Assembly: GCF_932276165.1 (NCBI RefSeq)
Contig: NC_064006.1
Coordinates: 7,082,501-7,146,500 of the forward strand
Reading direction: 5' to 3'
Source of the DNA: Plutella xylostella
Lineage: Eukaryota; Arthropoda; Insecta; Lepidoptera; Plutellidae
Length of the DNA stretch: 64,000 nucleotides
Shown here: piece after piece, positions 30,490 to 41,504 of the stretch
Layout of the letters: every line of letters starts with the position of its first letter
How positions within the stretch are numbered: the stretch's first letter is position 1
Program-made: the position numbers and the translations under genes
Notes under the pieces: generated by a model
What the model saw: only the letters and a program-made list of their open reading frames with translations
Databases searched by the model: none
Told to the model about the DNA's origin: nothing

Positions 30490-30850
30490 TACGTCAAATT
30501 AATTGGACCGTTCTAAGTATCAAATTAGAAGGAAGTTTACATTCTACATGACTGTATTTCAGGGAACCAATTACACAAATGAGAACTATACAGAGTATAC
30601 ATTAAGAGCGTCTCTCATTAGTCATTAGCCAATCAGCGTTCAGAAAGGCACAAAGCCTGAGCTGCAATTGGCTGCTTCAATGATGCTTCCCGCATTTGAA
30701 TGGCTGGAAAAGTCGAGTAATGCTGTTTGAACTTGTCACGTAGTTTAACTTCCTAGATTTTGTGCAGTTCTTAGTATTACTTATTATAATTAGAGAAAAT
30801 ACACTGAAAGGAATTATAATATGTTAGCTTGGAACAAGTGCGTAACTAAA
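30490..30850. other. Unassigned DNA
   Basis: A motif AGCCAATCAGCGTTCAGAAA and nearby TTGGCTGCTTCAATG contain CCAAT-type boxes, but no promoter can be supported. No repeat identified. Confidence 0.4.
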
Positions 30851-30852
30851 AT

Positions 30853-30975
30853 CTTCCATCCAAAGGTTGTCTGGTAGAGCTTGCATAAGCAATAAGGCCT
30901 TTTTGTCCTGTTTTTATTTTTAAGCTTTATATTGTATGATTTTCTGTTTTTGGTGCAAATAAAATTAAATGGGTC
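30853..30975 (+). repeat. SINE/LINE 3' end with conserved stem-loop
   Basis: CATCCAAAGGTTGTCTGGTA, CTTGCATAAGCAATAAGGCC, then TTTTTGGTGCAAATAAA. Close to the tail of the chimeric SINE at 21938-22384. Confidence 0.6.
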
Positions 30976-30979
30976 ACCG

Positions 30980-31790
30980 AACGTTGTGTGTGCGTTGCGT
31001 TAGTGACGGGCGACGACGCAACGCATCGTGTGGCATGTCAGATTTATAGAACGACGGTGCGTTATCGCTGAATTGACACAACGACGCTAACACAACACAC
31101 ACACACAGCGGCCATGTAGCATCGCTCAAACCAGGATATTTTCCGTGGAAGTAGACATATATACGTTTCAGGAAACTGTTTTCATTACAAGGATTCGCTA
31201 GGAATCACATTCAATTACCAAAGTAGACTGTCCATATAGTTCTTAATTTAATATATTTAACACCTGTAAAACTTACTTATGGATGCAATAAAAGATTGAG
31301 TATTGAGTATTGAGTATTGAATAGGATTATTAGGAAATATTATCACATTATTTTATTGTAATTTTCTTCATACCTATTTTAAATAGGAAAACAAAAATAT
31401 AATATCAAAATAATAATATATAGGTACTTAATATTACGTTTCATACTTTAAGAAAACTTATACATATAATTCATACATTATCCTGCCTCAAAATTAAAAG
31501 TAACATTCGAGTGTTTAAACCGGAATATACAAATAACACATTCTTTTTCACGATGAAAGGAATAACGAAATCTTTGGGAATAAGTTGGAGAGCCGGGAAG
31601 CCACCCACAGAGGAGCTTCTTTTAACTTCTTCGGGTTCTCGCGGAGAAATAATAAAACCATATTTAATTACGGGCTGTTTTTTCAATAGAGAATCTTTAA
31701 ATATATTTAATTCAATTTCACATAAAATAAAATAGAAAAACAATGTCACTTAAAGAACTATAAAATAGTATTATTTAACAATTTTTTGAA
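30980..31790. other. Unassigned DNA, including a possible degraded foldback
   Basis: 30970-31110 carries TTGTGTGTGCGTTGCGTTAG and, in rough inverse, AACACAACACACACACACAG; it may be an old MITE. 31511-31735 has open frames on both strands (74 and 92 codons) with no recognisable family. Short ATTGAGT repeats lie at 31297-31321. Confidence 0.35.
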
Positions 31791-31901
31791 TAGTCATATA
31801 AATGTTATCTAAGGAATAAATCTGATGTTGTTACTTCTGAATGTTTGTATAAGACAGTGACAGCAACAATTTTATTCGTCAGATAACATTTATATGACTA
31901 T
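31790..31901. repeat. Hairpin MITE, 112 bp
   Basis: ATAGTCATATAAATGTTATC at the left and its exact inverse at the right. Arms of about 31 bp (with AAGGAATAAA/TTTTATTCGTC variation) around an interior of about 50 bp. Confidence 0.7.
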
Positions 31902-31907
31902 AAAACA

Positions 31908-32570
31908 TTAATATATTCTATTAAAATACTGTATTGTGCCTACGTCCGAAGCCACCTTGAATATGCGTCACAAATTTGGAATCCGCAGTACGATTTATAC
32001 ATTGGGAGGCTTGAACGTATCCAAAAAAAAATTGTAAGATAGGTACTTAGGTTTCAAATTCAAACTCCCAAGTATGGACTACAACAAACGATGTGTCAAA
32101 TTGCATCTTCTACCTCTTCGACCTACGTAGAGACATAAATGATGTAATTTTTCTGGTGAAAACCTTTCGTGGCCAAGTCGACTGCCCAGACTTACTTAAC
32201 AAACTCGGCTTGCGGATTCCAACCAGGAGGACCCGCTCTCGGCCCCTCCTTTCCATCCCTCGCTCAAATAGCAATTATAGACATAACACTTTTGTGATTA
32301 GAGCTGCCGAAACATACAACCGTCTATGTAGCAATACCGGTGTTGATCTATTTTATAGTAGTTATAACTCAATTAAGGACCACATTATTAATACATTTGT
32401 TAGCTCACTGTGATGCTAATCGTAAATTTTAAGTAAAGTATAAGGTTTCTATATGTGAAAACCTTTAACTGGCATGTTTGTTACTATTAATTTAACTATT
32501 CCTAGTTCTATAATTCCATGCTGTTGGTTTTCCATGCTTCATTAATAAATAAATAAATAAATAAATATGA
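31908..32570 (+). pseudogene. C-terminal fragment of a CR1/Jockey-type LINE reverse transcriptase
   Basis: From 31930 the frame reads AYVRSHLEYASQIWNPQYDL then RLERIQKKIVR, the segment after the YADD motif in the reverse transcriptase; compare PQLEYAVPIWNP and IERVQRKFLR in the frame at 52696-54138. A stop and a frameshift follow near 32040. The frame resumes as a 106-codon stretch to the stop at 32413, with RTRSRPLLSIPRSNS and FVIRAAETYNRL. The 3' untranslated region ends in about five AATA units at 32548-32570. The catalytic motifs are missing, so it is a dead 5'-truncated copy beginning beside the hairpin MITE at 31790-31901. Confidence 0.8.
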
Positions 32571-32574
32571 CATT

Positions 32575-33015
32575 GTTTTTTTCGAAATATGAGTTTAGAG
32601 ATAAGTTAAGTTTATTCCATTAACGTATAATTATCGTCTTTTTAAATATGTTATGGCTAAAGATCAAACAAATTACAGTTTCATGAGTTACGGAACCCAG
32701 TTTTGAATCCAGCTAATTTGTTTCAGGAGCCTATTCACTGCTCACACTGGCTCGTAGGTACCAACTCAACTTTTTTTCTAAAGGAAAAAAAATATATAAC
32801 CCTCCCCTCAGATTTATTTTCGATTGCCTCTCCTAGCCTCCCGACTGATTTCCCGCTAAAGTTTCGTATAAAATATTGTTATATTGATACTAAATTGTAT
32901 GAGAACTTTCGTATTTGTAAATGTTATGGAGTTTTGGGGGAAATTCGGTCGAAAGCGGAAATTAGAGTCGTGATTCGAGTTTTAGGTTTAAAGTTGCTAT
33001 TTGTGTTTATGAATT
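32575..33015. other. Unassigned DNA
   Basis: A 141-codon plus-strand frame begins at 32703, but its end is translated RTE tail sequence and its start has no recognised domain. I regard it as chance. Confidence 0.4.
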
Positions 33016-33019
33016 TGTT

Positions 33020-33140
33020 CGTTGTTGGTCCGTTTTCGTCCAATGCTGGACATAGGCCTCTCCTAAGGAGCGCTACAACATTTTGTCCTCAGCCTTCCTC
33101 ATCCAGCCACTACCGGCCACTTGTTTAAGGTCGCCGGAGG
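33020..33140 (-). repeat. RTE 3'-end fragment
   Basis: GTCCAATGCTGGACATAGGC, TCTCCTAAGGAGCGCTACAA and CTTCCTCATCCAGCCACTAC form the complement of the RTE C-terminal and 3' region seen on the plus strand at 41505-41870. The ATG-type tail is not visible here. Confidence 0.75.
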
Positions 33141-33144
33141 GCTA

Positions 33145-34170
33145 GACCTACATTATGATTTCTTGTTCGCGGTCTTCACTCGAGAACTTGCTTACCCTAC
33201 CAGAATTCGGTTCCTCGGCATATATGGCCATGACTGTCACTTCAAAATCTAAATCTACCTCTTTGTTTTTTCACCACAAAGTAGCCTGTAACCTTTTTAA
33301 CAGGTAGCACACTTGGTCATTATGTAAACTATGTATTTCACCCTCAAAGTATTTTGCCAGTAATCTAGGTTACGATTTTCCAATCGATTTGCTTTGACCA
33401 TCCCGTGTGAAACTTTTGGTGGCGACAAATATTTTTAGGATGCGTGAGATTTTATTATGGTTCACGGGCACCCTAATGTTGCAAATATACTTTTTATACA
33501 GAGTATAGGTTGGTCATACTGTTAATTATTCTCAACAATTTTCTCTCTCTCTCTCACTAATACAATTTGAGAACGTTGTCGCATTTCAACGGCATTGGAA
33601 TTCTCCTCTATTTCGAATAGCATCGTGAACATAATTGATCAAACTCACAAACGTCAAAACTTACAACACCCCTCGTAGACCGTAGGTTTATTAAAAATTA
33701 CACATCTGCTCTCTAGCGCCACCTAGTGGCAGCAAAACGCAACTCTCTCCTCTCTGATTCGCCAATAAAAATGTCTGATGCTCTTTTATTTTATTTATCG
33801 TTGAAAAGGGATGTAAGTGGCAACAGTCGCCGGCTTCGAGAGGACTTCTCCAATATTCGGAGTTATGGCGGATAGACTGTAAAAATCGGGAGTATTTTGT
33901 GACGTTTTTACGACTTATCGTTTGCGTATCGCAGACTGGTTTGGGTATAAACGATCAAGCTTGTGGGGTATTGTTTCAGTTTAGCCACTTGGTTACTTTA
34001 CACAATGGTAATAATAGTGGGGCGTAAAAACCCTAATCTACTACAGGAAAAAAATGCCTCCTCCAAGACAGGAGGCTTATTGCCATTATCTCCACGCGGT
34101 AGGCAGTATCCCATCCCACTGCGTATTTTATTTCAAATAAATAAATTAAGTATATTATTTAATCAATATT
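33145..34170. other. Unassigned DNA with a CTCF-like motif
   Basis: A CT-rich run stands at 33540-33557. GCGCCACCTAGTGG at 33716-33729 fits the CTCF core consensus (separate entry). No gene or repeat recognised. Confidence 0.4.
33716..33729 (-). promoter_or_regulatory. CTCF-consensus match
   Basis: GCGCCACCTAGTGG matches the reverse form of the recalled CTCF consensus (SYGCCMYCTRSTGG) at all 14 positions. A match alone does not show binding, and insect CTCF preferences differ somewhat. Confidence 0.3.
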
Positions 34171-34173
34171 TTA

Positions 34174-34411
34174 AAACACTCACGGGCAATGAAAAGGTTC
34201 CACTGAGAAAAGCACCATATTTCTCTTATACGGAAAAGGGTATCTTAATGACGCTTTCTGCAACATTGAAGTACATGTAACAGAGCATCAGGATATTGCC
34301 AACTATGAACGGTAATACTTTTATTCAAAATTGTAATTAAATGTTTGAAAAAATGGGATTGTTTGGCGTCGGTATTTTGTGAGTGGAACTTTTTCATTGC
34401 CCGTGAGTGTA
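34174..34411. repeat. CACTCACGGG-family MITE, full length (about 238 bp)
   Basis: The ends CACTCACGGGCAATGAAAAG and TTTTTCATTGCCCGTGAGTG, extended by GTTCCACT/AGTGGAAC. The interior has ACGGAAAAGGGTATC, TTAATGACGCTTTCTG and AATTAAATGTTTGAAAAAAT as in other copies. A further end-like piece lies at 34451-34490. Confidence 0.75.
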
Positions 34412-34414
34412 TAA

Positions 34415-34875
34415 GACTATCTTTTGCATCGTCTCTCAATACATGGGCGTTCTTACTACACTCAAGTGCAGTGAAAAAGGTCACTCGAACTTTTTCATCA
34501 TATTAAATTCGCTTAGTGAGCTTATACTATCATATGAACTTTGTTGCAATTTTAAGCTTTGATACTTAACTAGAATGTATTATAATTTTGTTACAAGAAT
34601 GAGACGAGAAAAAACCATCAAAGACTGTGGGGGTCTGAAGAGATGCTTGGTGTAAGGGGATAAGTCAATGTGATGGGTTCAGATTTTATTATTTTTAGGG
34701 TTCCGCCGTAAGATTGTTCGAGTTATTGTAATAATATTGATGATAATTGTAGCCACGCGTCAATCGACGACATAAAAAATGCTATAATTCGAAATCCATT
34801 TCAAGATTCAGCACTATAGGCTCCAAAAATATATATCCACACACACATACATGCATAAGTAAAAATTTCAAAGTT
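34415..34875. other. Unassigned DNA
   Basis: Apart from the MITE-end-like piece at 34451-34490, nothing is recognisable. Confidence 0.4.
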
Positions 34876-34879
34876 ACTC

Positions 34880-34960
34880 ATTAAAACACAGGGAATGTAC
34901 ACAAAGGCCGGCTTACAGCCAAAAAGAATTTCTTCCAGCCAGCCTTCGTAGATGGTTGAA
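34880..34960 (-). repeat. LINE/SINE 3' end with conserved stem-loop
   Basis: On the minus strand: GGCTGGCTGGAAGAAATTC, TTTTTGGC loop, TGTAAGCCGGCCTTTGTGTA. Same element end as at 13274 and 36580. Confidence 0.55.
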
Positions 34961-35189
34961 GAATCCGCAACACAATACAGCCTCCTACAGTACATAAACT
35001 CTTTACTCAAAGGACAAAAGGTTCTCAATAAGAGCTCCTAGTAAAGAGACTCTCCGAATCAACTAAAAGTACTGGAACTGAAATAAAACAAGTGAAGCTA
35101 AACGTCTCAGCTGAATGTTCGTCAAGTTCGGAGGGTTCCGTAGTTATTTACATTTTGATAGGTATTTCGAAAAAAGATTTTTTTCACTA

Positions 35190-35305
35190 TCATCATCATC
35201 ATCAGCCAATAATCATCCACTGCTGTTCAAAGGCCTCTCCCAAGGAGCGCCACAGCACTCGGTCCTCGGCCTTCCTCATCCAACCACTACCGGCTACCCG
35301 CCTAA
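35190..35305 (-). repeat. RTE 3'-end fragment with (ATG) tail
   Basis: Four CATs (the complement of the ATG tail), CAGCCAATAATCATCCACTG, CAAGGAGCGCCACAGCACTC, GGTCCTCGGCCTTCCTCATC and CCACTACCGGCTACCCGCC. A 5'-truncated copy of the element at 41505-41870. Confidence 0.8.
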
Positions 35306-35309
35306 GGTT

Positions 35310-36380
35310 TTAACTAAAACGGATAGAAAAGTGTTTTCATTTCGTTTATGAAAGAAACAAACAATTATTACTTACTGTGTATAGTTCTCGAAATGCTTAT
35401 GCTGGTAGAAAAGTTAAAAAAATCATTGGATTTGATCGTTTAGCAAATCGAATACAATAAATTCAATTTACTGAATAATAATATGGTCACGGATAGAAAA
35501 AAAAAACATAGCATTCGAGGTCCTCCACCCTATTTATTGGACTTTCAATTATTCTTTTACTTTAATTACATAGACAAAAATGCACTTTGATACAGAGCCC
35601 ATCAATAGTTTTTAGGTTAAGGAATTTCTGTTACCTACGGATCCCTAAAAGCAGCTCCAGCCAATGGCAGATGCGACAGAACCGTAAATAAACGGTTTAG
35701 TTAATTCTTGCTTTCAAGCTATGCCATTGTTTTGGCGAATAGTTACAGAAAAGGAGAATAAGATAAATACAGGAAGTTGCGTACTTATGGCGTTTATACC
35801 GTTTTAAATGTATTTTCTCATGTATCCTTTTAAACATTTTTTTTAACCCGCGACAGAGTGCGAAGAGGGGTGTTATAAGTTTAACCTTGTCTGTGTGTGA
35901 GTGCATTGTTTGTAAATTTTTCTTACAAATTATACTTACTTTGACCATGTCTGCAATAATTATTCAAATAAGTTTCAAATAGGTTTTAAAAAATATATTT
36001 TATTGAAGTAATACCTACCTCACGTAACATTAAAATTCGATCTTACCTGAAAAAAATTTGAACTAGGTTTAGGTTCGCGTTTAACCTGTTGAGTAAGTTC
36101 AGTAACAAAATTCAAATTTTATTATATGGTTACCTCTACTTTTAAACTACTCTGCTCTTAGATTCAAGATGCATAGCTGAAGTTTTTAATATTACAACTG
36201 TGTTAGAGTATTATTATAATTTGCTATAATTTATTTTATTTTATTTTCTTTCTTTCTTTCTTATCTTCTTGTTTAACTATTGTTATTTCCACGTGCAAAA
36301 TGCAAAATTGGATTAACGCTACCAAACATAAAGTCAAATACTAACCAAAAAAGTACTTAATAATATTGGTAAATTTAAAA
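35310..36380. other. Unassigned DNA
   Basis: 35845-35930 is a dispersed block (GAAGAGGGGTGTTATAAG then GTGTGTGAGTGCATTG). A short TTTC run is at 36246-36261. No gene seen. Confidence 0.4.
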
Positions 36381-36382
36381 TA

Positions 36383-36578
36383 TACAGGGTGTTGCAAAAA
36401 GGGTATACTAAGCCGAAACCTACAAGTGCAGCATGTTATAATATCTAAGCCCGAAAATTAAATCAGAATTTTAAAATTTACGAATAATAATAATATTCTT
36501 TATACTAAAATGTCACGACCAAGACTTAGATATAATAACATGCTGCACACGTAGGTTTCAACTTAGTATACCCTTATT
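36383..36578. repeat. CAGGGTG-class foldback MITE
   Basis: The left end TACAGGGTGTTGCAAAAAGG runs into GGTATACTAAGCCGAAACC and AAGTGCAGCATGTTATAAT. The right arm, ATTATAACATGCTGC-like with GTAGGTTTCAACTTAGTATA, mirrors it. Arms of about 50 bp; the extreme right end lacks the TACAGGGTG motif. Confidence 0.65.
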
Positions 36579-36579
36579 T

Positions 36580-36700
36580 ATATACACTTTATTGAATAAA
36601 AAATACACATTTACAAAAATGGACTTAAAAAGTAGTGTAAGTATACTAAGACGGGCTTATTGCCAAGAAGCAATTTCTTCCAACCAACCTTTTTGAAACA
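36580..36700 (-). repeat. LINE/SINE 3' end with conserved stem-loop
   Basis: On the minus strand: GGTTGGTTGGAAGAAATTGC, loop, GGCAATAAGCCCGTCTTAG, then an A-rich end with TTCAATAAAGTG. It follows the MITE at 36383-36578 without a gap. Confidence 0.55.
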
Positions 36701-36704
36701 ACGT

Positions 36705-37640
36705 GTATTGTATATCCTGTCGAAAAATATATTGCAAAAATAAGCATTTCCGGAATCTGAAAAAAACCACCTACGCCTATTTCCAATACGCAAGATATTG
36801 GCGAATCCCATATGTCTCTTCAGTCGCTTATTCCATATTATTATCTTTTATATTACCTACTCTATTCTTATATCAAAATCGAAGGACTTTTTCAATAACA
36901 GAAAACCTACCGAGCCTCATATTTTACGCACCCATTGAATAAAATACAATAACTCTCGCCTCGCGATAGTTATAACTTGATTTTAACACACCAGGGAGTC
37001 GTACAGAGGGAAGAATCTTTCTATAATAGGCGATATTTCAGGCCTATTTTTGGTATTTCATTCGTACTTTCTATGTATTGTCACCGATATTATTTCCTCG
37101 AAATAGTTCATTGTTATGTTTTTTAGAAAAGCCTCGGATCCTGATCAGGAGTTGTAAAAATATTTATTTGTACCATTATTATTGTTATTATGCGGGATGA
37201 AATAAATAGATATCGATATTCCACGGTACTTAAGTATATCCTTTTTAATGTTATAATATTAATTAACATTTAACGGTAATTTTTTTGTTAAATGTAGGTA
37301 CAGTTTAGGTCATAAATACCTGTAACGAAAGTTGGCAATTTATCTAAACCTGGTATATGGTGCACATCCGAAAAATTGAGACACAACTAAATATTTTTTG
37401 TAGAAAGAAAATAAAAAAACAACGAATTGAGAACCTACTTTTTTGAAGTTGGGTAAAAATATCGACCGAAAATTTAACTCTCCCTGAATTACTGTAATTT
37501 TCAGTACACGAAAATGAAAATATACTCTGCTACGGCGTAGCACTGCGTAGCACTAACATTGCTACGCGCGTAGCATTCGTAGCAGCTACACTCGCTGTAC
37601 AAAATTGACAATTTCTTTGTTGATAAAACAAAAACAAATT
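36705..37640. other. Unassigned DNA with small repeat traces
   Basis: 37423-37459 is the dispersed GAATTGAGAACCT block. 37530-37590 is a cluster of GCTACG/CGTAGC boxes in alternating direction, such as a foldback remnant would leave. No gene seen. Confidence 0.4.
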
Positions 37641-37644
37641 AACA

Positions 37645-37890
37645 AACACTTACACCTTGTACTATTGTACTCCCTTGCGGGGTAGGCAGAGGTGCATTGC
37701 TGCAACCACTTTTCGCCAGTGTTATGTTAGTCCCAATGTAATAGGGGGCGGGCCTATTGCCATTTTACGGGCACATCCAAGACCCGAGAACAAATATATG
37801 TGTTTAAACAAATATCTGCCCCAGCCGAGAATCTAACCCGGGACCTTCAGCTCAGTAGTCAGGGTCACTAACCACTAAGCCATTCGGTTG
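37645..37890 (-). repeat. SINE family A, near-complete
   Basis: Minus strand: the head GGCTTAGTGGTTAGTGACCC and GGTTAGATTCTCGGC carries substitutions in the B box. The body blocks CTCGGGTCTTGGATGTGC and GCCCGCCCCCTATTACATTG and the tail TACAAGGTGTAAGTG are kept. TTTGTTGATA occurs near both outer edges (about 37616 and 37898) and may be the target duplication. Confidence 0.8.
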
Positions 37891-37894
37891 CCCA

Positions 37895-38660
37895 ATTTGT
37901 TGATATTTTTCTAATACAAAGATTTTTATGTGTATATTTTGTTAACTAGACGTGCTTTACTGAAATTATGACAAGTATTCTTCTCACACTCATAGACGAT
38001 GTCTTTTCAATCGAGAATCCTTTTTCCTTTTAATAGCTCGTGCATTTCCCGCATAATATCGCACAATACGAGGAATATCGCACTACACACGCAACTCGCT
38101 AATAACATTGCTCAGCGAACCAATAAGTTTCACTACACTTCGACAAAGTTCCATTTACCACCCCAAACGCGCTACCTACAACCTTATCCTAATAACTTTA
38201 CAGACTAGTGTTTGCCTCTCAACACTTGGAGTCGATGACAAGGTTTTATTCAGTTCACGCGACAAGCTAAAAACAATCTTATTGTCCTCGCCTTTCAGTA
38301 CATAATAGGTGACTAGAAATGAATAGCTAAAATTGTCTTCGGCGACAAAGTTTACACTGCAGGTAATTGTGACCTTATGTTTGTAGCCGGAAGGTAGGAA
38401 TTGGTTTGTGAATGCGAGAGATAAAGTTGTGTACTACTTTTTCTATACTGGGATATGAAAGTTTCACTTTCTGTTGGACGCCACACAATGTTTTCTGCTT
38501 TGTTTTTTAAAAGGAAACTAATATGGTAGTGTGTGCAGAAAAGTTTGCCAATGATAGAAATAAACATTATAAGGTATTACCGCAATTTAGATTCACTTTA
38601 AAAATATATTATTATGTTTAACGACGTAAATGATGATGATAGTCTGTAAGTGTATAATTA
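37895..38660. other. Unassigned DNA
   Basis: Short open frames overlap here (69 and 65 codons) with no recognised product. Confidence 0.4.
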
Positions 38661-38664
38661 TGTG

Positions 38665-38805
38665 GCTTATCATCATCATCAGCCAATAATCACCCACTGC
38701 TGGACATAGACCTCTCCCAAGGAGCGCCACAACACTCGGTCCTCGGCCTTCCTCATCCAACCACTACCGGCTACCCGCCTAAGGTCGTCAGTCCAGCGGT
38801 ATGTG
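38665..38805 (-). repeat. RTE 3'-end fragment with (ATG) tail
   Basis: CATCATCATCAGCCAATAAT, CACCCACTGCTGGACATAGA, CAAGGAGCGCCACAACACTC, GGTCCTCGGCCTTCCTCATC. Slightly longer than the copy at 35190-35305. TATGTGG occurs just outside each end (about 38660 and 38801), perhaps a short target duplication. Confidence 0.8.
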
Positions 38806-38809
38806 GTGT

Positions 38810-39510
38810 ATAATAAACTTATATTCTATTCTGTTCTTAGGGCAGATTTTTCTAATAGTCAGGTAATTGTTATCTGAGGTTCTTATCTAATGACCTTTGA
38901 CCCTTTTCCGAACAAAGAGTAGTTTGATTACTATGATGAATATAAAATATTAGAATTTGACGTTGAGGAAATATTTTATTGCTGTCATTGTTTTGATTCA
39001 TTTTAATTTAATTTGAGTTCTTTAACTTAAGTCGTCGTGAACGTCTAGTTCAAGTTGTATGAAACAAAAAATATTCTATTTTAATACTAACATTCATAAA
39101 TACTATTTTATCTCACCGCTAAAAAATTAATTTATTTATGGAACAATATTTATTGGAGTGCATATAGTTCAAAAATATTTTTACGAAATAAAAATGAATT
39201 GACCACACTAAACTCAACGCTATACCACTCATGTATGTTTAAGTGGCTCTCCAAAATCATGTCACAAAAAAACAAATGAAAATAGTATAGCTTTCTTTTT
39301 TACGTAAAAACTGTTGGTCAGTTTTAATTTTAGGAAATATTTTTTACGATACTAAATTGAGAGTACCATAGTACGATACAAAATTTCTACTTTACGCCTA
39401 TGCTACGCTTTTTTTAATAAACTAACATAGATTTTGTGGTTAAATATTTTATAATAACATAGGCAAATATCGCTGGACTTTAAATTTTCTTTAATCTAAG
39501 GAGTTGGAAA
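38810..39510. other. Unassigned AT-rich DNA
   Basis: Nothing recognisable. Confidence 0.45.
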
Positions 39511-39514
39511 TTAG

Positions 39515-39550
39515 TTCGTCGCAGTCGTAGAACAGTGACGGATCTGATTT
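39515..39550. repeat. Left member of a distant inverted pair
   Basis: TTCGTCGCAGTCGTAGAACA plus GTGACGGATCTG is repeated in inverse at 42302-42332 (CAGATCCGTC, ATTGTTCTACGACTGCGACG). The spacing is 2.8 kb. Weaker versions (GAACACTGACGG, GAACAATGACC) lie at about 39655 and 42112. These may be the ends of a DNA element now filled with LINE debris. Confidence 0.55.
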
Positions 39551-39689
39551 TTTTCGATTTTCGGATTATTGCAGATTCTTCTTTAAAATTTCATTATTTA
39601 CCTATACAACAAAAGTTTTTTAAAAAATCTTTTATAATAAGCGAAATACAGAGTCGAACACTGACGGTTTTGATTTTTTCGCGTAGAAC

Positions 39690-39790
39690 ATGGGCGCTTG
39701 TGCCGTCCCGTCCATGTCCCGTGGTGACCCTCGCCCCCCGCGACCCGCTGCCGCGCGACGGTTTGTTTGTTCTGTCAGTGTTCTCTGTAG
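39690..39790 (+). other. GC-rich patch inside the 2.8-kb inverted pair
   Basis: 39700-39760 (TCCCGTGGTGACCCTCGCCC, CCGCGACCCGCTGCCGCGCG) is locally GC-rich, part of a 104-codon frame starting at 39535 with no recognised domain. Function unknown. Confidence 0.3.
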
Positions 39791-40017
39791 GAGCACATAG
39801 AACACGTAATGAGTACTTAAAATGTTTTTTTGCTATAATTATTATTTAAAAAGTTCTGTTTTCCAAGTAAATATTCTTTTAATACTTCTCCCATAGAACA
39901 AAGACGGTCTCTTAAATCCGTCGTTATTCTTGGAACTTTGTTTAAAAAAAATAAAAGCCCTAGTTTTCGCTAAAATCATTGAGAAGTTAGTTATAATTAG
40001 GTACGGTGTATTAAAAT

Positions 40018-40342
40018 CAATCAACCGAATGCTGGTGATTGTCAAACAGCTGAGGATAATGACCATCGCGAAGCAGTTTGACAGGATCCTTACATGGCTA
40101 CGGATAAGATGACAGCAATTTCCTTCATTGACAGACCACAATCAGTAAATTCTCTAGTTCTAGGGGTGAATGGAATCGCGGGGAGTCAACGTGATCGGAC
40201 AGCAGTGAATTTACTGTTTGCGGGCAGTAAATAATTAAGGAAATTGGTATCATCTTATCCGTAGCTATGTAAGGATCATCTTGAACTGCTTGGGGATGAT
40301 AATTTTCCTCAGCTGTTCCACAATCACCAGCATTCGATTGAT
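40018..40342. repeat. Long foldback: arms of about 105 bp
   Basis: The left arm (AACCGAATGCTGGTGATTGT, AAACAGCTGAGGATAATGAC, ATGGCTACGGATAAGATG) is mirrored by the right arm (CATCTTATCCGTAGCTATGT, TTTTCCTCAGCTGTTCCACA, ATCACCAGCATTCGATTGAT). The spacer is roughly 100 bp. Transcribed, it would form a long hairpin. Confidence 0.75.
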
Positions 40343-40439
40343 ACTGGGGCTTTTCCTCTTAAAAATAGGTGAGCCCACTTTATTCACGTATTAATTTCAG
40401 TAAAAATTCCCCGCAAATTCTATAATTCTCACATTATAC

Positions 40440-41430
40440 TTACTTCTCCATAAAAAGGGTGAGAAATCCGACCTCCGAAACTATAGACCCGTTAGCTTGA
40501 CATCACACATGTATAAATAATTCACAATCGCATCCGTTTTCTGCTGAACTAACATCAACCACCAGAACAAGCCGGTTTCCGACCTAGTTATTCTACCGCG
40601 AACCCTCTATACACGCTCAATCAGATTATTGAAAAGTTCACACACCACTTTACCATGTATTTATTGACTATACAAAAGGTTTCGACAGTATCTACCATCA
40701 AGCAATACTTTCCGCCCTTAACACCACAAAATTCATCCAACCTACATCGAACTCGTTGGTACTATCTACATAAACAGCTCAGCCAACGTGAAATTGGAAA
40801 AACCTGGTACTGGTCCAACGTTTCCGATTGAAAAGGGTGTCATACAAGGCGACCCTCGCTGTACACGCTTTACAATTTTCCTCAAAGAGGTCTTCAAGAA
40901 ATTGACACAGTCCTGGGAGGACAAGGACATCAATTTCGAAAGTAAAAAATAGTCAAATTTCGGCTTTGCGGACGATATTGCCCTATTCTCCCACTCAACG
41001 CCCGAGCTCCAACAAATGTTGCGAGAGCTATCCACGGCAAGCCTTGAAGTTGGACTAATGGTGAACCGTTCGAAGACAACATACATGACAGCACGAAACG
41101 TAGGGTTGAGGTAGATAGGCAGGAAATTCGCGTCCTTCGTCGTGGGTGCTAAGATCGCCAAACTGAAGTGAGACTGGGCGGCGCACGTCTGTCGTATGCA
41201 GCCGAATAGGTAGGGTAAAATGCTACCAAATGGGTAGCCGATAACGGCCGCCGGCACAGGGGCAGACCCAGAAGAAGATAACGGGATGACCTAGACGTGT
41301 TTAGTAGGAACTGGAATGAATAGGCCATGAACAGGGATAGCTGGAAGACCCAGGAAGAGACCTTTGCCCAAAGGGTCACAAATGTCACAATTGAGTTGGG
41401 AAACTCCGTCACATATTCTCCTGGGCCATC
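40440..41430 (+). pseudogene. Decayed RTE-type LINE reverse transcriptase
   Basis: A LINE reverse transcriptase can be followed through several frames. It starts GEKSDLRNYRPVSLTSHMYK (fingers region, about 40457-40516), passes the palm around 40655-40720, and keeps FADDI with ELQQML and VNRSKTTYMTA-like residues (about 40970-41095). The C-terminal GRPRRR and FAQRVTNV blocks end it near 41430. Stops at about 40517, 40948 and 41112 and several frame changes break it. FADD with the ELQQML context and the C-terminal GRP...W...DLDVF pattern point to the RTE clade, from memory of that family. It lies inside the 2.8-kb inverted pair and directly before another RTE 3' fragment. Confidence 0.75.
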
Positions 41431-41504
41431 CCTGATCAGAGAAGAAGACTTTTATCATTAGAGCCTGAAGACAAAAGTCTTCTTCAACCAGTGCTTCTTG
41501 CTAG

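Noticed and set aside
32703..33128. 141-codon plus-strand open frame
   Set aside because: The C-terminal third is antisense RTE tail sequence and the rest has no family features.
38037..38208. Possible exon with 69- and 65-codon frames
   Set aside because: The frames overlap without splice context and have no recognised similarity.
40766..41257. 163-codon minus-strand open frame
   Set aside because: It is antisense to the RTE reverse transcriptase relic that is recognisable on the plus strand.
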